Source: Acidimicrobiales bacterium (GTDB taxonomy: Bacteria > Actinomycetota > Acidimicrobiia > Acidimicrobiales > MedAcidi-G1). Taken from it: a stretch of 64,000 nucleotides of DNA. Made by a program: the position numbers and the translations under genes. The DNA is taken from contig JAAZZG010000007.1 of NCBI GenBank assembly GCA_014237715.1, forward strand, positions 1 to 64,000. Reading direction: 5' to 3'. Below the pieces are notes generated by a model that searched no databases, was not told where the DNA came from, and saw only the letters and a program-made list of their open reading frames with translations. Below, piece by piece: positions 49,679-57,946 of this stretch. Numbering within the stretch: the stretch's first letter is position 1; each line of letters opens with the position of its first letter.

Positions 49679-52429
49679 TTGAAGAAAATTATTCGTCTGG
49701 TCGCCGTACTAGCGGCCCTTACTTTGGTTGCGGGGGCATGCGGCAGCGACGATGACGCAGCTGCTCCTGCAGCGACCGAGGCTCCGGCAGCGACCGAGGC
49801 TCCGGCAGCGACCGAGGCTCCGGCCGAGTCGCTGTCCGAGTTGAACGTGGCGTACTTCCTGGAGTGGCCGACGGCCAACCAGGTCGCCCAGGTTGAAGAG
49901 ACCTACGACGAGCGTCTCGGCATGACCGTGAACTGGCTGCCGTTCGGTTCCGGCGGCGACATGGCGTTGGCCATGGAGTCCGGCGACATCGACATTGCCT
50001 ACAGCCAGGGCTTGACCCCGTTCGCCAACTTCGTGACCTCCGGTTCAGAGCTGGAGATCGTCGGCGTGGCCGTGAGCTACGCAGACGCCGACAACTGCGT
50101 AGCCCATCCGGATTACGGCGTGACGGCGGCCAATGCGGCTGAGACGCTGGCCGGGCAGAAGGTCTACGCCCCGGTCGGCAACGTCACCCACTACAAGTTG
50201 CTGAAGATGCTGGGCCACCTCGGTGTGGCGCTGGACAGCTTCGAGCACGTTCCGTCTGACGGTGGTGCGGCAGCGGTCGCAGCCTTCGAGAGCGGCGACG
50301 TGGCCATGGCCTGTGCGTTCGGCGGCGGTGTGCTGTCGATGCTGGCTTCCGGCGGCAACCTGGTGATGACCGGTTCGGAGCAGGAGGACATCGGTATCCG
50401 GGTCTTCGACATCATCTCGATTCCGACCCAATTCGGCATCGATCATCCGGGCGTCGTGGAGACGTTCCTGCAGGTGACCGAGGAGGCCAACGCGGCCTAC
50501 GCCGGTGGCCGCCGTGCCCTGGAGGCCACGATCGCCGACGCGGCGGGGATGACGGTGGAGGGCTCCAACGCCCTGCTGGACATGTTCTCCTTCCCGGATC
50601 GGGCGACCCAGTTGTCCGACGCGTGGTTGGGCGGGACCGTCCAGGACGTGATGAAGCAGCAGATGGACTTCTTCGTCGAGCAGGGTGAGATCCCCAAGGC
50701 GCTCGACAGCTACGACGCCTTCGTGAACACGTCGTTCCTGAGCAACATCAGTGACGTCGAAGTCGTGATGACGTCCAGCGGCGCCGGCGAAGGCGGCACC
50801 GTGACCATCCTTTACTGGCAGGCCGCATCCACCCTGAACGCGTACCTGTCGGGTGGCTGGAAGGACCGTGATGCTTCTTCCGTGATCCTCGAGCCGTTGG
50901 CCGAGTTCGATGACCAGGGCGTGCTCGTTCCCGCGCTGGCCACCGAGATCCCGACGGTTGCCAATGGCGGCGTTTCCGAGGACTTGACCAGCATCACATG
51001 GAAGTTGCACGAGGGTGTGGTCTTCTCTGATGGCACCCCGTTGACCTCCGACGATGTGGTCTTCAGTTGGGAGTACTGCTCGAATCCCGATACCGGCTGC
51101 ACCGGTGCATCGGGCTTCGACGGTGTGACCTCTGTGGTTGCTGACGACGATCTCACGGTCACGATCACCTTTGCTGAGGCGACTCCGTTCCCCTACGTGC
51201 CGTTCGTTTCGAACAGTTTCCCGGTCATTTCTCGGGCCCAGTTCGGCGACTGCGTGGGCGCGGCCTCGGCCGAGTGCACGGATGAGAACTTCGGTCCGAT
51301 CGGTACTGGTCCGTTCAAGATCGAGTCGTTCACCACGAATGACACCGCGGTCTACGTCATGAACGAGAACTACCGCGGCGTGCCCGACGGTAAGCCCTAC
51401 TTCGGGCGTGTCGTGATCAAGGGCGGCGGCGATGCTCCCTCGACGGCCCGCTCCGTTCTGGAGCTCGGTGAAGCCGACTACGCATGGAACCTGCAGGTCG
51501 AGCCGGAGATCCTGGCCAGCATGTTGGCCGGCGGAAAGGGCAAGGTCATCTCGGCTTTCTCGACCATGGTCGAGCGCATGATGGTCAACCAGACCAACCC
51601 GGATCCGGACCTCGGCGACGACCGTTCCGAGTGGCTCGACGGCACCAACCCCCACCCGTTCCTTACCGATCCGGTGGTCGGCCGTGCCCTCTCCATTTCC
51701 CTGGACCGTCAGACCATGGTCGACGTCGGTTACGGCGAGGCCGGTCGTCCGACGTGCAACGTGTGGCCTGCGCCGCCCGCCCAGACGTCGACGTCCAACG
51801 ACGAGTGTCTGACCCAGGACATCGATCTGGCCAACCAGTTGTTGGACGATGCTGGCTACCTCGACACCGATGGTGATGGGGTGCGCGAGACGCCCGACGG
51901 CATGCCGATGAAGATCCTGTACCAGACGTCCACCAACACGGTGCGTCAGGCCACCCAGGAGCTCGTCAAGCAGGACTGGGCCAAGATCGGTGTGGATACC
52001 GAACTTCGAAACATCGATGCTTCGGTGTTCTTCGGTGGCGATCCGGGTAGCCCGGACACCTACGGCAAGTTCTACGCCGACATCGAGATGTACACCAACG
52101 GTGCAGCTGGTGTGGACTCGCAGGCCTACATGGGCAGCTGGACCTCGTCGAACATCAGCGGCGAGAGCACCAATTGGCAGGGCAGCAATGTTCAGCGCTT
52201 CCAGAGCGACGAGTACGACGCTCTGTACGCCGAGCTGACCCAGACAGCGGACATCGATCGCCGCAACGAGATCACCATTGCCCTGAACGACTTGGTGGTT
52301 GGCAACTACTCGATCATCCCGTTGATCCACCGGGGCAGCGTCTCGGCAGCGTCCAACTCGCTGACCGGGTACAAGCTCAACCCATGGGATGCAGAGTTGT
52401 GGAACTTGGAGGAGTGGGCTCGGGACTAA
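49679..52429 (+). CDS. Fusion lipoprotein: TauA-like binding protein joined to a DppA-like (SBP_bac_5) binding protein
   Basis: A 916-aa extracytoplasmic protein, about the sum of two binding proteins. Signal peptide 1-20 precedes lipobox Cys21 ('VAGAC'); an Ala/Thr/Glu/Pro repeat linker spans about 27-50. Residues about 53-355 resemble taurine/nitrate-type TauA ('LNVAYFLEWPTANQVAQVEE', 'GDIDIAYSQGLTPFANF', 'VTHYKLLKMLGHLG', ending 'YDAFVNTSFL'). After a Gly/Ser linker (about 362-373), residues 375-916 are a full family 5 peptide/nickel-type protein ('VTILYWQAASTLNAYLSGGW', 'WKLHEGVVFSDGTPLTSDDVVFSWEY', 'GPIGTGPFKIES', 'LTGYKLNPWDAELWNLEEW'). No second signal peptide lies at the junction. The adjacent permeases and ATPases are Dpp-type only; no TauB/TauC is near. 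Ligands are unknown. Confidence 0.9.
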   Translation: MKKIIRLVAVLAALTLVAGACGSDDDAAAPAATEAPAATEAPAATEAPAESLSELNVAYFLEWPTANQVAQVEETYDERLGMTVNWLPFGSGGDMALAMESGDIDIAYSQGLTPFANFVTSGSELEIVGVAVSYADADNCVAHPDYGVTAANAAETLAGQKVYAPVGNVTHYKLLKMLGHLGVALDSFEHVPSDGGAAAVAAFESGDVAMACAFGGGVLSMLASGGNLVMTGSEQEDIGIRVFDIISIPTQFGIDHPGVVETFLQVTEEANAAYAGGRRALEATIADAAGMTVEGSNALLDMFSFPDRATQLSDAWLGGTVQDVMKQQMDFFVEQGEIPKALDSYDAFVNTSFLSNISDVEVVMTSSGAGEGGTVTILYWQAASTLNAYLSGGWKDRDASSVILEPLAEFDDQGVLVPALATEIPTVANGGVSEDLTSITWKLHEGVVFSDGTPLTSDDVVFSWEYCSNPDTGCTGASGFDGVTSVVADDDLTVTITFAEATPFPYVPFVSNSFPVISRAQFGDCVGAASAECTDENFGPIGTGPFKIESFTTNDTAVYVMNENYRGVPDGKPYFGRVVIKGGGDAPSTARSVLELGEADYAWNLQVEPEILASMLAGGKGKVISAFSTMVERMMVNQTNPDPDLGDDRSEWLDGTNPHPFLTDPVVGRALSISLDRQTMVDVGYGEAGRPTCNVWPAPPAQTSTSNDECLTQDIDLANQLLDDAGYLDTDGDGVRETPDGMPMKILYQTSTNTVRQATQELVKQDWAKIGVDTELRNIDASVFFGGDPGSPDTYGKFYADIEMYTNGAAGVDSQAYMGSWTSSNISGESTNWQGSNVQRFQSDEYDALYAELTQTADIDRRNEITIALNDLVVGNYSIIPLIHRGSVSAASNSLTGYKLNPWDAELWNLEEWARD
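49769..49822 (+). repeat. 18-bp in-frame tandem repeat in the lipoprotein linker
   Basis: Three perfect copies of GCAGCGACCGAGGCTCCG encode Ala-Ala-Thr-Glu-Ala-Pro. The unit is a multiple of three, so copy-number change would only lengthen or shorten the tether. Confidence 0.9.
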
Positions 52430-52458
52430 TTGTCCTGACCTGATCTGAGAACCGTCAG

Positions 52459-52512
52459 ACCGGAGGGGCCCGCGGCATACTGTGCCGCGGGACCCTCCGG
52501 TCGGGTTCGTTT
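52459..52512 (+). terminator. Strong intercistronic hairpin between binding protein and permease
   Basis: ACCGGAGGG/CCCTCCGGT and CCCGCGGCA/TGCCGCGGG form a stacked 18-bp stem with one G-A mismatch and loop TACTG, followed by a GTTCGTTTT stretch. It lies 29 nt after the binding-protein stop and before the permeases, a place where attenuation or 3'-end protection usually keeps binding protein in excess. Confidence 0.7.
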
Positions 52513-52567
52513 TCGGCGGGATCCCGCCTCATGATTTCGGCCCGCGAGGCGAGAGAGGGGGAGGGAG

Positions 52568-53578
52568 ATGCTCTGGTTTATCGGTCGCCGAGCGGCGATT
52601 GCCGTGCCGACGCTGGTTGCCATCAGCTTCATCATCTTCGCCATCCTTGATCTGGCGCCCGGCGATCCAACCTCCCACCTGCCGCTAACCATCCCCCGAG
52701 AGGTTCGGGAACAGATCCGCGAGTCCATGGGGGTCAACGACCCGTTCCTGGTCAAGTGGCTCCTGTGGGTCAAGCAGGTCATGATCCACGAGCCAATCAG
52801 CCTGATCGAACAGCTATTCAACGTCCAGATCGGCAGCGGCGAGCGGACCCGGGTCATCTCCTGGCAGTCACGAGGTCCGGTGGTCGAGACCATTGCGGAG
52901 CGTCTTCCCCAGACCACATGGGTGATGGGCCTGGCCTTCGTGTTCGGGATCCTCATTGCCGTGCCGGTCGGCGTCATCTCGGCCTACAAGCAGTACTCGG
53001 TGTTCGACCAGATCGGCACCTTCGTCTCGATGGTGGGCTACTCGGTGCCGACCTTCTTCACCGGCCTGTTGGCCATTGTCATCTTCAGCGTGAAGCTGGG
53101 CTGGTTCCCGTCGTACTACGACACGACGCTCGAGGTCACCGACTGGAGTTCGTTCGTGGCCCAGATCAAACAGATCGTGCTCCCAGTGGGCGTGCTCTCA
53201 ATGTTCAACGCCGCGGCCCTAAGCCGGTTCACCCGGTCGTCGATGCTGGACAACCTCTCGGAGGACTACGTCCGGACAGCTCGATCCAAGGGCCTCAAGG
53301 AGAAGCGGGTCTTGGTGCGCCACGTGTTGCGCAACAGCCTCATCCCGGTTGTCACCCTGATCGCCCTGCAGGTGCCGGGGATCTTCGCCGGTGCCCTCAT
53401 CACCGAACAGATCTTCCGGATCAACGGCATTGGTCACCTGCTGATCAGCTCGATCCACGGTGGTGACATTCCGATGGTTCAGACGCTGTCCTTCCTGATC
53501 GCCGCACTCACGGTGCTGTTCAACCTCGTCGCCGATGTGGTCTACGGGATGCTCGACCCGAGGATCCGTTATGACTGA
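52568..53578 (+). CDS. Peptide/nickel-type ABC transporter permease (DppB/OppB)
   Basis: A 336-aa inner-membrane permease with about six helices. 'IGRRAAIAVPTLVAISFIIFAILDLAPGDP' is helix 1 of DppB/OppB; the EAA loop is 'DYVRTARSKGLKEKRVLVRHVLRN' near residue 235; 'GALITEQIFRINGIGHLLISSI' is the conserved last segment. A soluble loop of about 70 residues (50-110) is longer than in E. coli DppB. The start has a GAGGGAG stretch directly upstream. It overlaps the second permease by 8 bases. Confidence 0.93.
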   Translation: MLWFIGRRAAIAVPTLVAISFIIFAILDLAPGDPTSHLPLTIPREVREQIRESMGVNDPFLVKWLLWVKQVMIHEPISLIEQLFNVQIGSGERTRVISWQSRGPVVETIAERLPQTTWVMGLAFVFGILIAVPVGVISAYKQYSVFDQIGTFVSMVGYSVPTFFTGLLAIVIFSVKLGWFPSYYDTTLEVTDWSSFVAQIKQIVLPVGVLSMFNAAALSRFTRSSMLDNLSEDYVRTARSKGLKEKRVLVRHVLRNSLIPVVTLIALQVPGIFAGALITEQIFRINGIGHLLISSIHGGDIPMVQTLSFLIAALTVLFNLVADVVYGMLDPRIRYD

Positions 53579-54515
53579 GCCCAAGGTCCACGCGAGCCGG
53601 GAGGTGGTCGCCGCCACCGCGTCGGGAGCGGGCCCCAAGCACCGGTCGCTCCGCGGCGACGTCTGGCGCCAGTTCCGCCGTCACAAGGGCGCCCTCGTAG
53701 GCCTGTGCGCCTTCATGTTCGTGACGGTGGCCAGCTTCGTCGGGCCGTACCTGATGCCCTACGACGCGGTCGAGATCGACATCAAGATGCGAAACCTCAG
53801 CCCGACGTGGAGCCATCCGTTGGGCACCGACAATCTGGGCCGTGACATGGTGGCCCGCTCCATGGTTGGGGGCCGTATTTCACTGCTGGTGGCCATCACG
53901 GCCATGGCGTTGTCGGTCTTCCTGGGCACCACGATCGGTGTTCTGGCCGGGTTCTTCAAGCGGCTCGACGGGGTGCTCATGCGCCTCACCGATCTGTTCC
54001 TAGCCCTGCCGGTGCTGCCCCTTTTGCTGGTCATCATCATGTTGTTCCGTGACAGCCTGCGGGCCACCTTCGGTCCGGAACAGGGCATCTTCATGCTCAT
54101 CGTGTTCATCATCGGCATCACCAGCTGGATGCAGACCGCCCGGGTGGTACGGGGCGAGGTGCTGACCATCAAGCAGCAGGAGTTCGTGGCCGCCGCCCAC
54201 AGCATCGGAACCCGGCGCCGCAACGTGATCTTCCGCCACATCCTGCCCAACTGCCTCAGCCCGGTCATGGTCGCCGCGGCGCTCGGCATGGCGGTCGCCA
54301 TCATCACTGAGTCGGCGCTGTCGTTTCTGGGTCTCGGGTTCCCGTCGGACTTCCCGACGTGGGGTCGGCTGCTGTACGACGGTAAGGACTTCATCAACCT
54401 GACCCCGATGCGGGTCGTCGGACCGGGCGTGCTCATCTCGCTCACCGTGATCAGCGTCAACTTCATCGGCGATGGCCTACGGGACGCACTGGACCCCAAG
54501 CTTCGTAGCCGTTGA
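53571..54515 (+). CDS. Peptide/nickel-type ABC transporter permease (DppC/OppC)
   Basis: A 314-aa permease, partner of the preceding gene. The N-terminal cytoplasmic stretch is followed by 'WRQFRRHKGALVGLCAFMFVTVASFVGPYLMPYD', the OppC/DppC start; 'HPLGTDNLGRDMVARSMVGGRISLLV' is the diagnostic motif; the EAA loop is 'EFVAAAHSIGTRRRNVIFRHILPN' near 205; 'ALSFLGLGFPSDFPTWGRLLYDG' closes the domain. The stop codon lies in the first of three 8-bp tandem repeats. Confidence 0.93.
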   Translation: MTEPKVHASREVVAATASGAGPKHRSLRGDVWRQFRRHKGALVGLCAFMFVTVASFVGPYLMPYDAVEIDIKMRNLSPTWSHPLGTDNLGRDMVARSMVGGRISLLVAITAMALSVFLGTTIGVLAGFFKRLDGVLMRLTDLFLALPVLPLLLVIIMLFRDSLRATFGPEQGIFMLIVFIIGITSWMQTARVVRGEVLTIKQQEFVAAAHSIGTRRRNVIFRHILPNCLSPVMVAAALGMAVAIITESALSFLGLGFPSDFPTWGRLLYDGKDFINLTPMRVVGPGVLISLTVISVNFIGDGLRDALDPKLRSR

Positions 54516-54539
54516 GCCGTTGAGCCGTTGAGCCGCTGG
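54508..54539 (+). repeat. 8-bp tandem repeat starting at the permease stop codon
   Basis: Three perfect copies of GCCGTTGA (54508-54531) and one degenerate copy. The first contains the TGA stop of the permease; because 8 is not a multiple of 3, the repeated TGA falls in all three frames. Confidence 0.85.
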
Positions 54540-54594
54540 GCTGCTGGACCATCCGGGGCTCGCATCGACGGTGGAACAGGACCAGACTGACGCC

Positions 54595-55383
54595 ATGACT
54601 GTCATTGACGAATCTGCCGTGTACGACGCGGAGGGCGAACCGTCAGGCCTCGAGGAACTCGACGAGGCCCAGATCCGCGTCGACCTGGCAGCTGCCTTTC
54701 GTTTGGCTGCCCGGTTTGACCTCCACGAGTCGGTAGCGAACCATTTCAGCGCAGCGGTCTCGCCCGACGGGAAGCGGTTCCTCTGCAATCCGAAGTGGCG
54801 GCACTTCTCTCTGGTTCGGGCCAGCGAACTGATCCTGTTGGACGCCGACGACCCTTCGACCATGGAGCGACCCGATGCGCCGGATCCTTCGGCCTGGTGC
54901 ATCCACGGGGCCATCCATCAGCGCATCCCCACGGCCCGGGCCGTCCTGCACTGCCATCCGCCGTACGCCGCAGCTCTGATCGGCCTGACCGATCCGACCA
55001 TCCCCCCGTTGGACCAGGCTACGGCCCGGTTTTGGGGCCGGACCGTCTACGACTCGGAGATGGGTGGGCCGCCCGACGACCCGGCTGAGGGTGTCCGGGT
55101 GGCCGAGGCCATAGAGGGACACTCGGTGATGATGATGGGCAACCACGGGGTGACCGTGGTCGGTGAGTCGGTGGCCCACGCGTTTGAGGAGCTCTACTTC
55201 CTAGAGCGAGCCTGTCGGACCACGGTGCTGGCCTTAAGCACCGGTCGACCGCTCAGGCCCATGGACGACGATCTGGCCGACTCGGTGGCCCGCATGTGGA
55301 CCCGGTTCACCGACCAGAGTGTGGCCCACTTCGCCGAGCAGAAGACCCTGCTCGACCGCGACGACCCGTCGTACCGGGACTAA
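54595..55383 (+). CDS. Class II aldolase/adducin domain protein
   Basis: A 262-aa cytosolic zinc protein of the fuculose-1-phosphate aldolase fold. The metal ligands are the His pair in 'AVLHCHPPYAAALIGL' near residue 120 and a His in 'MMMGNHGVTVVGESVAHAFEELYFLERACR' near 185; 'LAAAFRLAARFDLHESVANHFSAAV' is the typical N-terminal helix and loop. Members include sugar-phosphate aldolases and decarboxylases and many of unknown substrate. ATG 54595 is preferred to GTG 54571 on start-codon grounds. First of three coupled genes (gaps of 3 and 5 nt). Confidence 0.86.
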   Translation: MTVIDESAVYDAEGEPSGLEELDEAQIRVDLAAAFRLAARFDLHESVANHFSAAVSPDGKRFLCNPKWRHFSLVRASELILLDADDPSTMERPDAPDPSAWCIHGAIHQRIPTARAVLHCHPPYAAALIGLTDPTIPPLDQATARFWGRTVYDSEMGGPPDDPAEGVRVAEAIEGHSVMMMGNHGVTVVGESVAHAFEELYFLERACRTTVLALSTGRPLRPMDDDLADSVARMWTRFTDQSVAHFAEQKTLLDRDDPSYRD

Positions 55384-55386
55384 GCC

Positions 55387-55887
55387 GTGGCTGAGGCGTC
55401 CGACGATCGTGCATCGGGCGGCCAAGTCGAACGACGGGCGGCCAACCGGGCATTGCTCGAGCACGTCGTCTCACTGTTCGGGACCGGCCGGGCGGGCGAA
55501 CTGGCCGAGTGCTACACCCCGGACTGGATCCTGGAACTCCCGTTCGCCGACCCACCGGTGCGTCTCGAAGGCGGTCGTGAGATCGGCAACTATCTGGCAT
55601 CGCGACTGGGTACCTTCGTGTTCACCCTCTCGCTGACTACCGTGCACGAGTGCCTTGATCCCGATCTGTTGGTCGTCGAATACGAGTCCGACGGCCACGT
55701 GACCCACACCGGCAGACCCTACCGAAACACCTACATTGCGCTCTGGCGGTTCCGGGACGGGAAGGTCTGTGGCGTCAAGGAGTTCCCCAACCCGATGGTG
55801 GCCGCCGAGGCCCTCATCCCGGTAGTTTCCGGCAGCCCTGACGACTTCGACGCCGGGGACGGACTGCCTGACGACGAGGAGGAGTAG
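55387..55887 (+). CDS. SnoaL-like/NTF2-fold protein
   Basis: A 166-aa protein with the cone-shaped NTF2/ketosteroid-isomerase-like fold pattern: helix 'NRALLEHVVSLFGTGRAGELAECYTPDWILELPFADP', then strand 'LVVEYESDGHVTHTGRPYRNTYIALWRFRDGKVCGVKEFPNPMVA'. In the superfamily it may be an isomerase, hydratase or ligand carrier; the Asp/His catalytic set is not definable by eye. The C-terminal 20 residues are acidic. GTG 55387 lies 3 nt after the aldolase stop. Confidence 0.82.
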   Translation: MAEASDDRASGGQVERRAANRALLEHVVSLFGTGRAGELAECYTPDWILELPFADPPVRLEGGREIGNYLASRLGTFVFTLSLTTVHECLDPDLLVVEYESDGHVTHTGRPYRNTYIALWRFRDGKVCGVKEFPNPMVAAEALIPVVSGSPDDFDAGDGLPDDEEE

Positions 55888-55892
55888 CCGGG

Positions 55893-56777
55893 GTGGTCGG
55901 GCCACAGCTGCATCGGCCGCCGTTCCCTGTGGGCTGGTTCGCCGTGGCTGGTGTCGACGAGCTTCCCGGGGGCGCTCTCGTACCCTTGGCCGTGTTCGGT
56001 CAGGACCTGGCCGTCGGACGGACCCCGGACGGTCGGGCACTGGTCACCCACTCGGTCTGCCCGCATCTGGGCGCCGACTTGGCCGCCGGCGGACGGATCG
56101 ACGATGACGAGGTGGTGTGCCCGCTGCACGAGTGGAGCTTCAGCCACGGTGGGGCTTGCACGTCGGCCGCCGATGGCCCCATCCCGAAAACGGCTCGGTT
56201 GAGGGTGTGGCCCACCGAGGTGGTCGGCGGCACCGTGTGGGCGTTCAACGGTCGTGATGGTGAGCCGCCGACCTCGCCGCCACCCGTTCTCGACGATGCC
56301 GTAGACGCCGTCGCAGATACCGGCGTTGAAACCCGATATCGAACCACAGCTGAGGCCGGCTACAGGCCGGAGATCCGGCCGGGGCATCCCGAGGACGTGC
56401 TGGCCGGAATTCTGGCCTACATCGGGGCGATCGACGGAGCGCCTTGCGTTGATAACCCCGGTACGTGGGTGGGAACCGGGCCGGACGGGCCACGAGCCCG
56501 GGTGCGCGGCCCGGGCACGGTGGTCGTCCGGCGGCCTGATGGTGTGGACGAAGTAGTGCACGTGACCCCAGTGGACGGGTTCTCCGTGATGGTCCGGACG
56601 GTTACCGGCACCCAGCTCCCGGACGTGGAGCCAACTGGAGCCGACCTCTCAGCCTTTCGAGCTTGGTACCGACGGTTCGATCATTCGATGACACCTGGCC
56701 CGTTACCGGCCCGTTCCGGCCGCGCCGCTCGCAGGCGGGCGAGCGCTGCTGGCGCCGGGGAGACCCCGGCCGGCTGA
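55893..56777 (+). CDS. Rieske [2Fe-2S] protein without an evident mononuclear-iron site
   Basis: A 294-aa protein. The Rieske cluster motif is C-x-H...C-x2-H: 'SVCPHLGADLAAGGRIDDDEVVCPLHEWSFSHGG' at about 48-82, following a 'PFPVGWFAVAGVDELPGG' N-terminus like that of 3-ketosteroid hydroxylase-type Rieske oxygenases. The C-terminal 150 residues have no obvious N/D-x2-H-x3-4-H iron facial triad, so it may be an electron carrier or a divergent oxygenase. The tail is Arg/Ala-rich. It converges with the next gene with only 2 nt between stops. Confidence 0.8.
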   Translation: MVGPQLHRPPFPVGWFAVAGVDELPGGALVPLAVFGQDLAVGRTPDGRALVTHSVCPHLGADLAAGGRIDDDEVVCPLHEWSFSHGGACTSAADGPIPKTARLRVWPTEVVGGTVWAFNGRDGEPPTSPPPVLDDAVDAVADTGVETRYRTTAEAGYRPEIRPGHPEDVLAGILAYIGAIDGAPCVDNPGTWVGTGPDGPRARVRGPGTVVVRRPDGVDEVVHVTPVDGFSVMVRTVTGTQLPDVEPTGADLSAFRAWYRRFDHSMTPGPLPARSGRAARRRASAAGAGETPAG

Positions 56778-56779
56778 GC

Positions 56780-57910
56780 TCAGCTGGAACGGCCGACGAA
56801 CCCGTCGAATCTATAGGGCTTGTACGGCCCGATACACAACTGCTCGAGCACGCCGATGCCGACCCGGTCGCCCAGGGTGGCCCGCATCAGGTGCTGGCAG
56901 TGCTGGTTCTCGAACGCCTGGTCGTCGACGGTGTCCATGTCCCACTTCTCCGAAGCCATGGCCAGGTCGCCCTTCCATGCACCGTGGCCCCATTCGGGGT
57001 GGTGGTAGCCGATGCCCTTCATCCGGAAGGTGAAGATCCGTTCCAAATGGAACTCGTGGCGTGATCCGTCGTCCACCGCGGTGAACGAGAGGTCGGCGGT
57101 ATGGGCCAGTCGGCTGCCAGCGTCGAACTGCAGGCGGTGCTCGTGGGCCCGCATGTGGCGGGCCCCCGGGTCCTCGATGCCCGGCAGGTCGGCCAGCGTG
57201 TCGTAGGTGGGCAGCAGTGCACCCACGCTGGACAGCGGCCGGCCTAGTGAATCCTCGAAGAGTTGGTAATGCACGCACAGGTCATCGAAGTTCAGCGGTG
57301 CCCACAGGAAGAAGAGGCTGGATCGGGCGGGTGGGACCGGCGCGCCTCGCTGATCACCGCCGGCCAGGGGCCGTATGCCCCAGGAGCGGTCCTTGGTACC
57401 CCGGGTGGTGTCGGGATCGAACTCGATGCGACGGCCGTCAAACTCGATCCAACCCGTCCAGCGACCCATCTGGGTGAACCGGGTGGTGTCCATGGTGCGG
57501 CGGATGTCGCCACCCCAGTGGTGCCGGGGTTCCTCCACGTTGCCGGTCCGGCCTTCGAAGGTCAGGTCACACGCGAAGTCGGTCTCGTTGGATTCGAGCA
57601 CCACCCGGCACGAACGCATGGCCTCGAGGACATCCAGGCGGAACGGTCCGACGATCTGGTCGGCCGGGTCGCCCTCGATTCGACACGAGGCGTGGAATGC
57701 GTGCTGTACGCCGTCCACGGCGATGCTGATGCCGCAGTCTCGGATCCCCAGGTGGGGGTACAGGGCGGTGCCGATCCCGAAGTACATATCGCCGGTCGTG
57801 GAGTAGCCGTTGAACCAGTAACGCTCGTAGACGTCCTTGTCGCTTGATGCCGGCATGGCGATCGGATCGGGCGTCTGGTGGATCGGGTAGTCGTCGAACC
57901 TGCTCAGCAC
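56780..57910 (-). CDS. Uncharacterised 376-aa protein, possibly CrtC/AttH-like beta-barrel
   Basis: No function recognised. It is rich in aromatic residues and beta-strand patterns. Notable segments are 'YERYWFNGYSTTGDMYFGIG' near 30, 'GVQHAFHASCRIEGDPADQIVGPFRLDVLE' near 70, 'ETDFACDLTFEGR' near 108 and 'WGIRPLAGG' near 178. The general layout (two lipocalin-like halves) resembles CrtC/AttH-like proteins, but this is a guess. GTG 57910 has AGGAG 8 nt upstream. It probably forms an operon with the acetoacetate-decarboxylase-like gene 36 nt upstream on the same strand. Confidence 0.6.
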   Translation of the reverse strand: MLSRFDDYPIHQTPDPIAMPASSDKDVYERYWFNGYSTTGDMYFGIGTALYPHLGIRDCGISIAVDGVQHAFHASCRIEGDPADQIVGPFRLDVLEAMRSCRVVLESNETDFACDLTFEGRTGNVEEPRHHWGGDIRRTMDTTRFTQMGRWTGWIEFDGRRIEFDPDTTRGTKDRSWGIRPLAGGDQRGAPVPPARSSLFFLWAPLNFDDLCVHYQLFEDSLGRPLSSVGALLPTYDTLADLPGIEDPGARHMRAHEHRLQFDAGSRLAHTADLSFTAVDDGSRHEFHLERIFTFRMKGIGYHHPEWGHGAWKGDLAMASEKWDMDTVDDQAFENQHCQHLMRATLGDRVGIGVLEQLCIGPYKPYRFDGFVGRSS

Positions 57911-57946
57911 GGGTGTGCTCCTGTTTCTCGGATCTAGACGCGGTTG

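Noticed and set aside
50045-52330. A 761-codon minus-strand frame opposite the fusion binding protein
   Set aside because: It is a shadow frame of a GC-rich gene; there is no start region, no domain, and composition is dominated by Arg/His/Val.
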